This document shows, in pieces, positions 1 to 9,073 of a stretch of DNA of 64,000 bases. This DNA is from DATAGF01 sp963834875. Its GTDB lineage: Bacteria; Actinomycetota; Thermoleophilia; Miltoncostaeales; Miltoncostaeaceae. Both the position numbers and the translations under genes were made by a program. Numbering within the stretch: the stretch's first letter is position 1; each line of letters opens with the position of its first letter. The notes below the pieces were generated by a model that did no database searches, was not told the DNA's origin, and was given only the letters and a program-made list of their open reading frames with translations. The stretch covers positions 124,001 to 188,000 of the forward strand of contig CAWIDG010000027.1 of assembly GCA_963834875.1 (NCBI GenBank), given 5' to 3'.

Positions 1-2
1 TC

Positions 3-212
3 GTCGGCGCGCTCAAGCCGTACGAGGACGTCCTGGAGGGCGCGTGGGACAAGATGCTCGGCGCGCCCGCCGCCTGGGCGCTCAGCTCGCCGCTCGTGCG
101 CCCGGGGCAGGCGCCCGGCAGCCCCGTGCTCGAGGTCGAGGACCGGCCGGACCCCCCGCCCGACCCGGGCCCCGAGCCGGCCCCGATCCCGGGACCCGAG
201 CCGGCTCCCTAA
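3..212 (+). CDS. C-terminal end of a protein with proline-rich tail (partial)
   Basis: The window opens inside this reading frame; about 69 residues remain before the TAA. The last 25 residues are almost only Pro, Glu, Asp and Gly (PDPPPDPGPEPAPIPGPEPAP region), a low-complexity tail seen in exported or surface proteins of high-GC actinobacteria. The part before the tail (KPYEDVLEGAWDKMLGAPA) is not recognised, so no function is assigned. The upstream part of the gene lies outside the window. Frame choice rests on codon use and the clean stop. Confidence 0.55.
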   Translation, partial: VGALKPYEDVLEGAWDKMLGAPAAWALSSPLVRPGQAPGSPVLEVEDRPDPPPDPGPEPAPIPGPEPAP

Positions 213-255
213 GCGCTCAATAAGGCCAGGCGCGCCTCGGTCGCGCCGGCGCAGC

Positions 256-346
256 GCTCCGGCCTTCGGCCGGGGCGCGCAATCTGCGCAGGTGCGGCCC
301 AATCCGGATTTCACCGGCGGAGCCGGCGCTGGAAATCCGGAAATCA
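256..346 (+). repeat. Structured intergenic repeat, family B copy 1
   Basis: Two hairpins are visible. The first is CCGGCC-TTC-GGCCGG at about 260-274. The second has outer arms CCGGATTTC (304-312) and GAAATCCGG (332-340) around an inner CCGGC-GGA-GCCGG. A relative at 17832-17924 has the same layout with changed but still paired stems. It follows the stop codon of the first gene, so a terminator role is possible, but no T-tract follows. Confidence 0.6.
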
Positions 347-436
347 CGCTCACGAGGGCGCGAGCCGCCCTCCGCGAGTCCCGAAAGCCCCGCTCCGGCG
401 GGGTTCTCTCGTTCCCGGGCTCGGCGCTCGCCGAGG

Positions 437-457
437 GGGGTCAACCGGGGGGTCAAC
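437..457 (+). repeat. Paired GGGGTCAAC motif, left copy
   Basis: Two GGGGTCAAC units 12 bases apart; the same doublet recurs at 1921-1941. The pair brackets a membrane-protein gene and a tyrosine-integrase remnant. One frame of both doublets reads Gly-Gly-Gln-Pro-x-Gly-Gln. They may be remains of integrase 3' ends or attachment-site DNA; this is inference. Confidence 0.45.
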
Positions 458-595
458 AGCGGCCCGGCGCGGTCGCTGCTGCTCTTGCGCGGGGAGCCGC
501 ACCGGGTGATGCGCCGGGACCTTGCTCCGGCAGCGCGCACGGGAGTCCTTCCTCTCGCACCAGGACGCTCGTCGGCGGGGGCGAAAGGTTCACCC

Positions 596-1281
596 ATGGC
601 TCGGGACGAGCTCAGCGAGGCCGATCACGAGAGGCGGGTGGAGGCCGCCCTCGCCGTCGTCGCGGTGATGGGCCTGCAGGTGCTCATCGGCATCGTCAGC
701 GCCACTCAGGGCTGGTCACTCTGGGGGCTCCCCTGGTGGGTCTGGCTGGTCCTGGTCGGACCGGAGCTCGTCCTGCTGGTCCTCCTGACCTGGTCGCGAC
801 CGCGCCAGCGGCTCGTGGAGACGGGCCGTCGGCGCGCCGTGTCCCTCGGCCTGGTCGCCTGCGTGGGGCTCGGCAACGCGGTGGCGCTGGTCGCCCTCCT
901 CGGCGCGATCCTGAGCGGCGACGAGGTGAGCGGGGGACAGCTCCTGTTCAAGGGGCTCGCCATCTGGACGACGAACGTGATCGCCTTCGGGCTGTGGTTC
1001 TGGGAGCTCGACCGGGAGGGCCGGTGCGCCGAGCCGAGCCCGATCCGCTGCCGCCGGAGTTCCAGTTCCCTCAGATGGACGACGCCGGCCGTGCGCGGCG
1101 GGGCTGGTACCCGCGCCTCGTGGACTACCTCTACGTCTCGTTCACCAACTCGATCGCCTTCAGCCCCACCGACGCCATGCCGCTCACCCGCCGGATCAAG
1201 CTCGCGATGCTCAGCGAGGCCAGCGTCTCGTCGATCACCGTTCTGCTTGTCGCCGCGCGGGCCATCAACATCTTGGAGTAG
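596..1281 (+). CDS. Conserved hypothetical multi-pass membrane protein (frame break near 1016)
   Basis: The product begins MARDELSEADHERRVEAAL and has about four to five hydrophobic segments. Its second half contains QFPQMDD, VDYLYVSFTNS and FSPTDAMPLTR, strings I associate with a conserved actinobacterial membrane family of unknown function. The first half reads in one frame up to about 1016 and the rest in another. One extra G in the run at 1013-1020 would join them, so this is probably a base-calling error. The ATG at 596 is preceded by GAAAGG. Function and substrate are unknown. Confidence 0.7.
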
Positions 1282-1339
1282 GAGAGCCGCCTCGTTCATC
1301 GGGGCCGGGAACGATGGCAGGGCGTCCGGAGGAGGCGCC

Positions 1340-1552
1340 AGGATTCCGGCGTGGACCCTCCGCCATACCTGCGCCAGCCTCCAGGCGCGCGAGGGACGCC
1401 GCCCCGAGGAAATCCAAGCGTGGCTCGGGCACCACGCGGCGTCCTTCACCCTGGACACCTACGTCGGCCGGGCGCGCGACCTCCCGGACCCGGACGCCCT
1501 CGGACTCGATTTCCTCGCCCGGCCCCGGCGCCAGGAGACAGCCGTGGGGTGT
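1340..1552 (+). pseudogene. Tyrosine recombinase (phage-type integrase) C-terminal remnant
   Basis: About 65 residues match the end of the tyrosine recombinase catalytic domain. WTLRHTCASLQA holds the RHT segment of the active site, EIQAWLGHHAA is the typical helix with the late His, and TLDTYVG carries the likely nucleophile Tyr. The N-terminal core-binding domain and the first catalytic Arg are absent upstream, and no start or stop fits. It lies between the two GGGGTCAAC doublets, so it is probably the trace of an integrated element that has decayed. Confidence 0.7.
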
Positions 1553-1834
1553 CTAGGCGGCCACCCCGTGGTCGATCGTGTGGTGCACCGGAAGGATTTG
1601 GGGCGCTCCACCCTCAAAGCCTTCGGCGCCCAACGCCTCCTTGAACCTCGATGCAAAGGCATCGTATGCCTCACGGCTCTCCCACACGGAGACGGTGAAG
1701 AAGTCGTCACCTTCGCCCACACCGGCGTGGAACAGCAGGCCCTTAGGGTCCGGCATGGGTGACCCGTCGGCCCAGCTAGCTTTGTAAGCCTCAGCGCTCA
1801 ACGCTGGCGGGCGGTACACGACAGCGATCGGCAT
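1553..1834 (-). CDS. Small hypothetical protein, possible ABM-like alpha/beta barrel
   Basis: 93 residues starting MPIAVVYRPPALSAEAYK. The ATG at 1834 was chosen over an upstream start because GGGAGG sits seven bases before it. The layout resembles small dimeric antibiotic-biosynthesis-monooxygenase-like proteins: a first strand, FHAGVGEGDDFFTVSVW as strand pair and SREAYDAFASRFKEAL as helix. No catalytic residue can be named and the family match is tentative. It stands alone next to the integrase remnant and may be cargo of that element. Confidence 0.6.
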   Translation of the reverse strand: MPIAVVYRPPALSAEAYKASWADGSPMPDPKGLLFHAGVGEGDDFFTVSVWESREAYDAFASRFKEALGAEGFEGGAPQILPVHHTIDHGVAA

Positions 1835-1920
1835 GGCGACCTCCCGATTTGCGCGGACCGTACCATCATGGGCGACCTGAGCCAGTCTGGAGGCCATGCC
1901 TTGGCTGGGGCCCCGGCGGG

Positions 1921-1941
1921 GGGGTCAACCTAGGGGTCAAC
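1921..1941 (+). repeat. Paired GGGGTCAAC motif, right copy
   Basis: Second copy of the doublet at 437-457, separated from it by about 1.5 kb that holds the integrase remnant. The two middle bases differ (TA here, GG there). Confidence 0.45.
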
Positions 1942-2079
1942 CCGCCCGGCACGATTCGGCCCGAGACGAGAAACGCCGCAAACGCCGAGAACCGGCACCG
2001 TCCGGCGTTCCCTCGGCCCGGATGCCCGAATCCGGAATTCCCGCCCCGGTGCCCTCGGGCTCCGCGCGGCGGTGGGTCG

Positions 2080-3174
2080 TCAGGGGTCCAGGACGAGCGC
2101 GGCGTCGGCGGCTCCGCGGAGGCGCGCCACGCGCTCGACCTCCTCCTCGAGGTCGCCTCGCGGGAGGCGGCCGAGCCGCTCGACGGTGACCTCGGCCACC
2201 CTTCCCCTCGCCTTGACCCGCCACAGCCCCGCCAGGCGGCCGTCCCTCAGCACCGCTCCGGGGCTCGCGACGGGCCGGAACAGCCGCTTGCGCAGCCCGG
2301 GGTCCGGGGCGAGCAGCGGCCGGTTGGGCTTCTGCAGGTAGGGGTCGCCGGGCGGGAGCAGGCGGATGCCCGTCGCGGGCGGCGGCGACTCGAGGGCGCC
2401 CACGTCCTCGCTCAGGAGCCACCCCCTGCTCGTGCCGACACGCACCTCGGCGAGGTCGCCCGCCGCCTCGTCCCACAGGCGGCGGGCGTGGGGCCTCGCG
2501 AGCCCGGCCCACTCGGCGAAGTCGCCGGGCCCGGCCGGTCCGTAGAAGCCGAGGAAGCGGCGAACGGCCTCGCTCGCGGCCGGCGTGCGGCCCGGCGTGC
2601 CCATCGTGTAGCGGCGCTCGGAGTCGAGCCGGGCGCCGGCCACCACCGTGGCGTAGCGCCACAGCATCGGAGCGACGTGGTGGCTCCCGCAGCCCCGGCA
2701 CCAGGGCATCAGGTCGGCGCGGACGCGCGCTCTCAGCTCCTCGTGCAGCTCGTTCTTGTCGAGCGCCCGGCCGTTTGCCAGCGCGGCCGTGGTGGCCGTC
2801 GCCACCTCATGGAGCGCCTCGGTCGGAGCGAATCCCTTCTCTGCGGCGAGACGCTGGACCTGCCGGCCGAGCTGTGCGCCGAGCTCGCCGTCGTCGCGGG
2901 CGATCAAGGCGCGCCCGTAGAGCGCCAGGTCGCCGGGCGCGATCGCGTGGATGGCCCCGCGGACGACGTGGGCGACGACGAGGTCGCCGGCGTCGACCGC
3001 GCGATGGTAGGCCTCTCGGGAGAGGCCCTCGGCCCGCGCTGCCAGCGCCAGCAGCGCCGCGTCCCGGGCGAAGTCCGAGGCCGGGCAGGCCGCCGCTTCG
3101 GCGAACGAGCGCGCGCCCGGGACGGCCAGCCCGGAGCGGGCGAGCCGGAAGGCGAGAACCTGATCGGGCGCTAC
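2080..3174 (-). CDS. Winged-helix DNA-binding domain protein (HTH_42 / YcaQ-like)
   Basis: About 364 residues reading from VAPDQVLAFRLARSGL to a C-terminal VLDP. The opening segment, the central DLMPWCRGCGSHHV and LPPGDPYLQKPNRPLL are typical of actinobacterial winged-helix proteins related to the crosslink-repair glycosylase YcaQ/AlkZ family. Some members act in DNA repair; this one is unproven. The start is uncertain: no ATG, GTG or TTG lies at the expected place beside the wecA stop, so a nearby indel or a start inside wecA is possible. It is downstream of wecA in the same direction. Confidence 0.75.
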   Translation of the reverse strand, partial: VAPDQVLAFRLARSGLAVPGARSFAEAAACPASDFARDAALLALAARAEGLSREAYHRAVDAGDLVVAHVVRGAIHAIAPGDLALYGRALIARDDGELGAQLGRQVQRLAAEKGFAPTEALHEVATATTAALANGRALDKNELHEELRARVRADLMPWCRGCGSHHVAPMLWRYATVVAGARLDSERRYTMGTPGRTPAASEAVRRFLGFYGPAGPGDFAEWAGLARPHARRLWDEAAGDLAEVRVGTSRGWLLSEDVGALESPPPATGIRLLPPGDPYLQKPNRPLLAPDPGLRKRLFRPVASPGAVLRDGRLAGLWRVKARGRVAEVTVERLGRLPRGDLEEEVERVARLRGAADAALVLDP

Positions 3175-4295
3175 GGCCGCTCGACGACCTCGCCGCGGCG
3201 GGCGAGGCGGCTGTCGCGCACGATCTTGATGACCGGCGTGCTGCGCCACTTCAGGATCTCGAGCACGTAGACGAGGTAGACGGAGGCCGCGAGGGCGATG
3301 AGGCCGGCGCCGATGAGGCCCAGCGTGCCCGCGATCTGGATCCCGCCCTCGGGGTCCTGGTAGGGGACGAAGCGCATGGCGACCGCGACGCCGCCCATGA
3401 GGGCGCACCAGCCGTAGAGGGCGAGCACGGTCTTCCGCTGCCCCCAGCCGATCGTGAAGAAGCGGTGGTGGAAATGGCTGCGGTCGGCGCTGTACACGGG
3501 CAGGCCGTACTTGAGCCGCTTGAGGATCACGAACGAGGTGTCGAGGATCGGGATCGCCAGGATCACGAGCGGCGCGACGACGGCGATGGCGGCGGCGCTC
3601 TTCATGACCCCGCTCACGGCGACGCCGGCGATCACGAACCCCAGGAGCATCGACCCGGCGTCGCCCATGAAGACGCGCGCCGGATGGAAGTTGAAGACGA
3701 GGAAGGCCGCGCAGGCGCCCGCGAGCGACGCGGCCAGGATCGCCGGGTCGGCCCGCCCGAGCGACGCGGCGAGGATCGCGAAGGTCGTCGCCCCGAGGCC
3801 GGTGATGCCCGCGGCCAGCCCGTCCATGCCGTCGGTGAAGTTGATCATGTTCACCAGGGCGACGAACCAGAGGATCGTCAGCGGGTACTGGGCCCAGCCG
3901 AGGTCGCCGACGCCCACGAACGGCAGCGTGACGTGGTCGATCGTGAGGCCCGCCGACACCGGGATCGCCGCGCAGGCGGCCTGCCCCACGAGCTTCACGG
4001 CGGGGGTCAGGCCCCAGACGTCGTTGACCGCCCCGAGCAGCGTGATGAGGATCGCCCCGGTGACGAGCGCCCGCTCCGGCGACCCCTCGGGGAAGTAGAA
4101 CAGCACCGGCACCATGAATCCGGCGAGCAGCGCGAGGCCTCCCAGCCGCGGGGTCGGCTCGCTGTGGATCCGCCGGTCCGAGGGGACGTCCACCGCGCCC
4201 ACCGCGCGCGCGAGCCGCGCCGCGAGCGGCGTCGTCGCCAGCACCACGAGGGCCGCGACGAGCGCGCACAGGATGGGGATGAGGGTGGTCGTCAC
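3171..4295 (-). CDS. wecA: Undecaprenyl-phosphate GlcNAc-1-phosphate transferase (WecA/TagO type)
   Basis: 374 residues with about ten membrane segments. It links a sugar phosphate from a UDP-sugar (family: UDP-GlcNAc) to undecaprenyl phosphate, the first step of several surface polymers. Visible motifs are NFTDGMDGLA with the catalytic Asp pair, FMGDAGSMLLGF, and DRSHFHHRF, which together mark the WecA/TagO branch rather than MraY. Length fits the family. The start is a GTG at 4295. It is followed without a gap by the winged-helix gene. Confidence 0.92.
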   Translation of the reverse strand: MTTTLIPILCALVAALVVLATTPLAARLARAVGAVDVPSDRRIHSEPTPRLGGLALLAGFMVPVLFYFPEGSPERALVTGAILITLLGAVNDVWGLTPAVKLVGQAACAAIPVSAGLTIDHVTLPFVGVGDLGWAQYPLTILWFVALVNMINFTDGMDGLAAGITGLGATTFAILAASLGRADPAILAASLAGACAAFLVFNFHPARVFMGDAGSMLLGFVIAGVAVSGVMKSAAAIAVVAPLVILAIPILDTSFVILKRLKYGLPVYSADRSHFHHRFFTIGWGQRKTVLALYGWCALMGGVAVAMRFVPYQDPEGGIQIAGTLGLIGAGLIALAASVYLVYVLEILKWRSTPVIKIVRDSRLARRGEVVERP

Positions 4296-4328
4296 GACGC
4301 CGGGGGCCCGCTGGGGCCCTGGAGGATT

Positions 4329-5150
4329 CTAGGTGCCACGGCCGGAGACCTTCAACGATCGTTGCGGCTGTGGCCGCGGTGGGCGACGGCGGCGGCCCGC
4401 AGCGACGAGGCCGCGCGGCAGCAGGCGCGCGGCGAGCATGGAGCCGCGCGAGACGAGACCGGTCGGCGCGCGGCGCCGGCGGCGCGCGAGCGCCCGCCAC
4501 GTGGCGCGGACCACCAGCTCCGGGTCGTCGACCGGGACGGCCCAGTGCATCGTCCCCTCCGAGCCGGCCGTCAGCGTGAACTCGGTGCGGGTGGGCCCCG
4601 GGCACACCGCCAGGGCCCTCACCCCCGTGCCCCGCAGCTCCTCGGCGACCGCCTCGGCGAAGTGGAGCCCGAAGGCCTTCGTCGCGGCGTAGGTGGCCAT
4701 GTAGGGCACCGGCTGCCAGGCGGCCGCGGAGCTGACGACGACCAGGGCGCCCGCGCCGCGCGCGACCATTCGCGGCAGCGCGTGCGCCGCGAGGTCGACC
4801 ACCGAGAGGCAGTTCAGCCGCACGATGCGGTCCTCGCGGCCGCGGTCGAGCCGCCACAGCGGGCCGTGGGAGCCGACGCCGGCGTTCAGGATCACGAGAT
4901 CGGGCGGCGGGGCCTCGTCGAGCGCGCGGCGGCACGCCGCCAGGCCCTCGTCGGTGGCCAGGTCGGCGACCACGGGGCGGGCGTTAACGCCGTGGACCTC
5001 GCGAGCCCGGCGCGCCAGCGCGCGCAACCGCTCCTCGCGTCGCGCGACGAGGATCAGCGGGTGGCCACGGCCGGCGAGGGCGTCGGCATAGGCCCACCCG
5101 AGGCCCGACGACGCTCCCGTGACGAGGGCCGGGCCCCGTCCGCCGCTCAT
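4329..5150 (-). CDS. Short-chain dehydrogenase/reductase
   Basis: 273 residues with a Rossmann fold: TGASSGLG nucleotide-binding motif near residue 11, NAGVG near 90, Ser in VVSSAAAWQ and the catalytic YAATK near 156. The PGPTRTEF segment after the active site is typical of classical SDRs such as DltE-like enzymes. The last 40 residues are Arg/Pro-rich and not part of the fold. Its ATG overlaps the upp stop by four bases, so the two are probably co-transcribed. Substrate unknown. Confidence 0.9.
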   Translation of the reverse strand: MSGGRGPALVTGASSGLGWAYADALAGRGHPLILVARREERLRALARRAREVHGVNARPVVADLATDEGLAACRRALDEAPPPDLVILNAGVGSHGPLWRLDRGREDRIVRLNCLSVVDLAAHALPRMVARGAGALVVVSSAAAWQPVPYMATYAATKAFGLHFAEAVAEELRGTGVRALAVCPGPTRTEFTLTAGSEGTMHWAVPVDDPELVVRATWRALARRRRRAPTGLVSRGSMLAARLLPRGLVAAGRRRRPPRPQPQRSLKVSGRGT

Positions 5151-5791
5151 CCGCCGGCGCCCTCGGCGTAGAGCCGGTCGCCGGCGTCGCCGAGACCGGG
5201 GACGATGAAGCCCCGTTCGTCGAGGCGATCGTCGATCGCGGCGACGGTGACCGGCACGTCGGGCGCGGCGGCCGCGACGGCGGCCAGCCCCTCGGGCGCG
5301 GCGATGAGGCCGGCGAGGCGCACCCGCCGCGCCCCGGACGCGCGCAGCGTCCCCAGCGCGGCGACGGCCGAGCCGCCGGTCGCGATCATCGGGTCGAGCA
5401 CGACGACCTCGTCGTCGCCGAGGCCGGCGGGCAGGCTCTCGAGGTAGGCCCGGGCGGTCAGATCGCGCTCGTCGCGGACCATCCCGAGGAAGCCGACGCG
5501 CGTGTCGTCCGGCAGCAGCGCCAGCGCCGGCTCGAGCATGGCCAGCCCCGCCCGGAGGATCGGCACCAGCGTGATCCGCCGCGCCGGCACCCGCGCCGCC
5601 GCGGGGGCCAGCGGCGTGACCACCTCCTCGTCGCGCCCCTCGAGGTCGGCGAGCGCGGCGGCGACGACGAGCGCGGAGAGCGCCCCGGCGTGGTGCCTGA
5701 AGGCGTGAGGTGCGGTGGCCGCGTCCCGCAGGCGCGCGAGGTGGAGGCCGGCGATGGCGCCGGCGACGACGACGGGCGGGCGCGCGGGCAC
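5147..5791 (-). CDS. upp: Uracil phosphoribosyltransferase
   Basis: 214 residues, the usual length. It salvages uracil with PRPP to form UMP in the cytoplasm. The PRPP loop is seen as LDPMIATGGSAVAAL and the C-terminal uracil-binding segment as GFIVPGLGDAGDRLY; RITLVPILRAGLAM is also diagnostic. It is the first gene of a pair with the overlapping SDR. Confidence 0.94.
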   Translation of the reverse strand: MPARPPVVVAGAIAGLHLARLRDAATAPHAFRHHAGALSALVVAAALADLEGRDEEVVTPLAPAAARVPARRITLVPILRAGLAMLEPALALLPDDTRVGFLGMVRDERDLTARAYLESLPAGLGDDEVVVLDPMIATGGSAVAALGTLRASGARRVRLAGLIAAPEGLAAVAAAAPDVPVTVAAIDDRLDERGFIVPGLGDAGDRLYAEGAGG

Positions 5792-5800
5792 CCGCGGACC

Positions 5801-7073
5801 CTAGTGGAGTGCCCGGGGGCGTTGGTGGTGTTCTGGCCGCGAAAATCCCGACGAGGAGTGCCGCCGCTGCGCGGCGGTCCGGAAAGGCCGGGGAGCCCGG
5901 CCTCCTCGAGGGAGCCCGTAGCGGCCTATGCGGGTGACCGATGACGCCCCATCCGCGATGATTTCTGGTCGGCCCGAAAGCCCGCCAGAACCCGGAGGAC
6001 GTCCGGGATCACTAGTCCTCGCGCGCCTCGGCGGGTCGGTGGGGACGGAGGGGGCGGCGCCCGCGCCTCCGCCGGCCAGGTTCGCGACCCGGGCGATCAG
6101 CCGGAGGAAGGCGGCCTCGGTGAAGCCGAGGGCGAAGGCGACCGCCGCGAGGCCGCTGGCGTCGCCGCCGACCGCCACGATCCCGGAGCGGTCGACCAGG
6201 AACGCCAGCATCCCGGCCGTCGCCCCGACGGTCACCTGGGAGATGAAGAAGGGGACGAACTCGCGGATCTGCGACCCCGGGATCAGGTCGTCGCGGACCC
6301 GGATGAGGGTCCCGAGCGCGGCGCCGATCGCCCCCGCCGCGGCGGCCAGCTGGAGCACGCGGTCGTCGGGCACGACGTCGGCGATCGCGACGGCGAAGGC
6401 CACGCTCGCGAGGAGCACGACGGGCGCGATGATCCGCAGCGCCCTCAGCGTGAGCTCGTTCCTGTTCCTCACGGGCACGTCGTCGAATTGCTTGGCGGCG
6501 ACGAGCTGCTGCAGCATCCGGCGCGTGAGGTCGACGTCCTCGGGCCCGGGGCGCCGGCCGCTCCTCGACCCGGCGAGGATCGGCGGCACCTGGCGCGGGT
6601 ACATCGTGCCCCACCGCACGCCCCGGCCGTGGCGCTCGGTGTAGAAGGCCGCGGCGCGCTCCCTCAGGTACTTCTCGTCGCCGAGGTCGATCAGGAGCGC
6701 CTCCAGCCGGAACCGCCGGGCGAGCACGATCTCGAGGGTCCAGGGCGACCGGCGCGGCATGCTCACGGCCTCCGTCAGCGCGGCGACCTCGGGCGGGGCG
6801 AGCGCGACCCGCCGGCAGATGCCCTCCGCGTCGACGATGAGGCGGGCGAGGCTGCGGAGGGTCTTGCGGAACTCCGGGTCGCGGACGTCGGAGCTCCAGA
6901 CGATCCCGTGCTGCTGCGCCGACCTGCGGCCGCGCGGCCACCGGCAGCCGAGGAGGCCGTCGATGCGGCCGAGCTCGGCGCTCGCGACGGCGGCGAAGCG
7001 CGCGGCCGGGCCCCCGGCGGGCGGCGGGCGGCGGGTGCCGTTGAGCGGTGGTCGTCTGCAGGGTGGCCGGCAT
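5801..7073 (-). CDS. Hypothetical membrane protein (probable frame breaks)
   Basis: The best-supported part reads from RDPEFRKTLRSLARLIVDAE (about 6870) through WTLEIVLARRFRLEALLIDLG to RLIARVANLAGG (about 6070). It has a cytoplasmic-looking N-terminal half and three or four membrane segments around VVLLASVAFAVAIADVV and VTVGATAGMLAFLVDRSG. The ATG at 7073 is in another frame and joins by a shift in the GC run near 7020-7035. The C-terminus is also doubtful: one frame stops at 6012 after AEARED, the other runs to 5801 into repeat-like DNA. Not recognised. Confidence 0.6.
5861..5903. other. Two adjacent GC hairpins between upp and the membrane gene
   Basis: CCGCCGC-TGC-GCGGCGG at 5861-5877 is followed by AGGCCGGG-GAG-CCCGGCCT at 5885-5903. 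Both stems are perfect. On the minus strand they lie after the membrane-protein gene and before upp, so a terminator or a degenerate member of the intergenic repeat families is possible. Confidence 0.5.
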
Positions 7074-7100
7074 CTCGCGCCGGACCCTGGCGCACCCCGC

Positions 7101-7562
7101 TTACCGCGCGCTAACGAGTGCCCGCCGGGCGGGCCGGCGGACGCGCGCCGGATCGTTGCGCGCCTCGATCGTCGTGACCATCCCGAAGAGCTCGTGCGAC
7201 TCGGGGGTGCCCTCGAACAGCGAGCACCAGATCCTCCAGGTCCCCGGCGTCAGCGTCGCGCGCACCTCGGTGGACGCGCCCGGCGCCAGGGCGACCCGGT
7301 GCAGCGTCCCGGTGGCGTTGACGAGCGAGACGTCGTGGTCGTCCATCCCGCGGTTGTAGACCCGCAGGGTCACGGGCCCGGCGGCGACGACGCGCTTGGA
7401 GGGGATCACCGTCCACTCGTCCTCGTCCACCGCGAGCGAGGTCGGCAGCGGCGGCGGAGGGGGGAGCCTCAGGCGGTGGATGCGCGGCGCCGCGACGGCC
7501 GTCGCGGCCGCCAGGAGGGAGACGACGATGAGGGCGGCCGCGATGCGCGCCGGCGCCCTCAC
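7101..7562 (-). CDS. Exported cupredoxin-like protein
   Basis: 153 residues from a GTG overlapping the DUF1501 stop. An uncleaved or cleaved N-terminal hydrophobic segment (ARIAAALIVVSLLAAATAVA) is followed by a Pro stretch and a beta-rich domain: VTLRVYNRGMDDHDVSLVN, then TPGTWRIWCSLFEGTPESHELFGM. The late Cys, His and Met plus the earlier His fit a type I copper site (H...C...H...M). It would lie outside the membrane, perhaps as a redox or copper protein acting with the upstream secreted DUF1501/DUF1800 products. Partner unknown. Confidence 0.8.
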   Translation of the reverse strand: MRAPARIAAALIVVSLLAAATAVAAPRIHRLRLPPPPPLPTSLAVDEDEWTVIPSKRVVAAGPVTLRVYNRGMDDHDVSLVNATGTLHRVALAPGASTEVRATLTPGTWRIWCSLFEGTPESHELFGMVTTIEARNDPARVRRPARRALVSAR

Positions 7563-9073
7563 CCGACGAGCGGCCCCCCGAGGGGGAAGGGGCCGCCGGG
7601 GATCACGGCCCCCGGGTCGCCGCCGAGCCACTCCGAGATCACCGAGCTGTAGACGGCGCGGAAGTCGGTGGTCACGCGCAGGTCGCCGTTGTAGAGCTGG
7701 CTCAGCCCGGGGAACGCGCCGCGCATGCCGCCGCGCACCGAGGAGCCCATCGCCATCATCAGCCCGCCGGCGCCGTGGTCGGTGCCGGTGTTGTTGGAGG
7801 CGACGCGGCGGCCGAACTCCGAGAAGACCACGGTCATCACGCGCCCCTCGATCCCGCGGGCGACGAGGTCGTCGCGGAACGCCGCGAGCGCGCGCGAGAG
7901 CGTGACCAGCTGAGGGTCCTGGCTGGCGAGCTGGTTGCCGTGGGTGTCCAGGGAGCCCCAGTCGATCGTGATGACCTTCACCCCGAGGTTCGCCGAGAGC
8001 AGGATCGCGGCGAGCTGGAGGCGGGTGGAGAGGTCGGACTGCGGGTAGCCGGCCGTGACGGGGGCGCCCGCGAGCGAGCGCAGCGAGCGGGACACCTGGA
8101 CCGTCCGGGAATAGGTCTGGCGGGAGCGGGCGAGCCCGTCGTTGCCCTTCCCCGCGGGGACGGCCGCGACGGGCGCCATCTGCTCGGTGGTGTTGACGAG
8201 GTTGGTCGCGACGCCGTCGACGCGGAACTCGACCCCGTTGAGGCTGCGGACGGCGCTGACCGGCGCCTTCGACGCGCGGATCTGCTTCGAGATGCTCGAG
8301 TCGATGGAGACGGCCTGCAGGGGGTTGTCGGCCGAGCCGTAGAGGTCGAGCCACCGGCCCAGCCAGCCCGTGGCCATCTTCTGGAGAGCGCCGGCGAACC
8401 AGTAGTCGCGGCTGTCGAAGTGCGAGCGGTTGGCCGGGGTGTAGTCGGCGGCGGGCCAGACGGCGAGGTCCGACCCAGGCCCGCCCGAGCCGTCGCCCCA
8501 GAGGGTGTCGAGGCCCCTGGTGTCGTTGTTGTTGCCGGTGCCCGAGACGCAGACGTTCGCCCACGCGTGCGCGCCGCCGGTGCCGGGCATGACGGTCGAG
8601 CCCACCCGGCCCCCGGGGCCGGCCACGGACGGCCCCTGGCCGCGGGCCAGGTTCGGCCGCGCCGCGGTGTAGGCGGCGTAGTCGGAGATCGGGCACGATC
8701 GTGTTCAGGCCGTCGTTGCCGCCGTTGAGGTACAGCATCACGACCTGGTTGGCGGGGCTCGCGGCCTCGGCGACGGCGGCCTCGTAGGCCCGCGTCCAAT
8801 CGATCTGGCTCGCCGCGTAGACCGAGGCCAGGCCCAGGACGCCGGTGCGCAGGAAGGCGCGGCGGTCCATGCCCCTGGCCCGCGGCACGCCGTCCGGGAA
8901 GCCGGCCACCGCCTCGACCGGGATCGGCATCCGGTTCAACCGGGTCGAGGTCGGTGACGCGGCTGTCCGAGCGCGCGCAGTCGGCGCACCTGATCGCCTC
9001 GCCCGTGCCCGGGTCGGGCCCGGGGGACCGCCGGCTCGGCGCCGTCTCGGTCGATGTCGAGCTCGTCCGCCAT
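7559..9073 (-). CDS. DUF1501 family exported protein (frame breaks near 9020, 8940 and 8695)
   Basis: The ATG at 9073 overlaps the DUF1800 stop (TGATG). The reading moves through MADELDIDRDGAEP, a second frame with GEAIRCADCARSDSRV, then MDRRAFLRTGVLGLAS, a twin-arginine-type signal placed inside rather than at the very start, as in related actinobacterial proteins. The body contains LYLNGGNDGLNT, VKVITIDWGSLDTHGNQ and VVFSEFGRRVASNNTGTDHG, the metal-site segments of DUF1501, a sulfatase/phosphatase-fold family. The three shifts are single-base and leave conserved sequence on both sides. Function is unknown; the pair with DUF1800 is widespread. Confidence 0.85.

Larger units (their letters stand above)
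213..595. other. Gene-free spacer with repeat elements
   Basis: No credible gene is seen on either strand between the stop at 212 and the ATG at 596. The stretch holds the family B structured repeat (256-346) and a paired GGGGTCAAC motif (437-457). The ORFs that cross it are low-complexity Arg/Pro/Ala shadows. Confidence 0.6.

Noticed and set aside
2080..4935. A 951-residue minus-strand frame spanning the winged-helix gene
   Set aside because: Only its last 365 codons are real; the rest is an Arg/Pro-rich shadow over wecA and the SDR gene.
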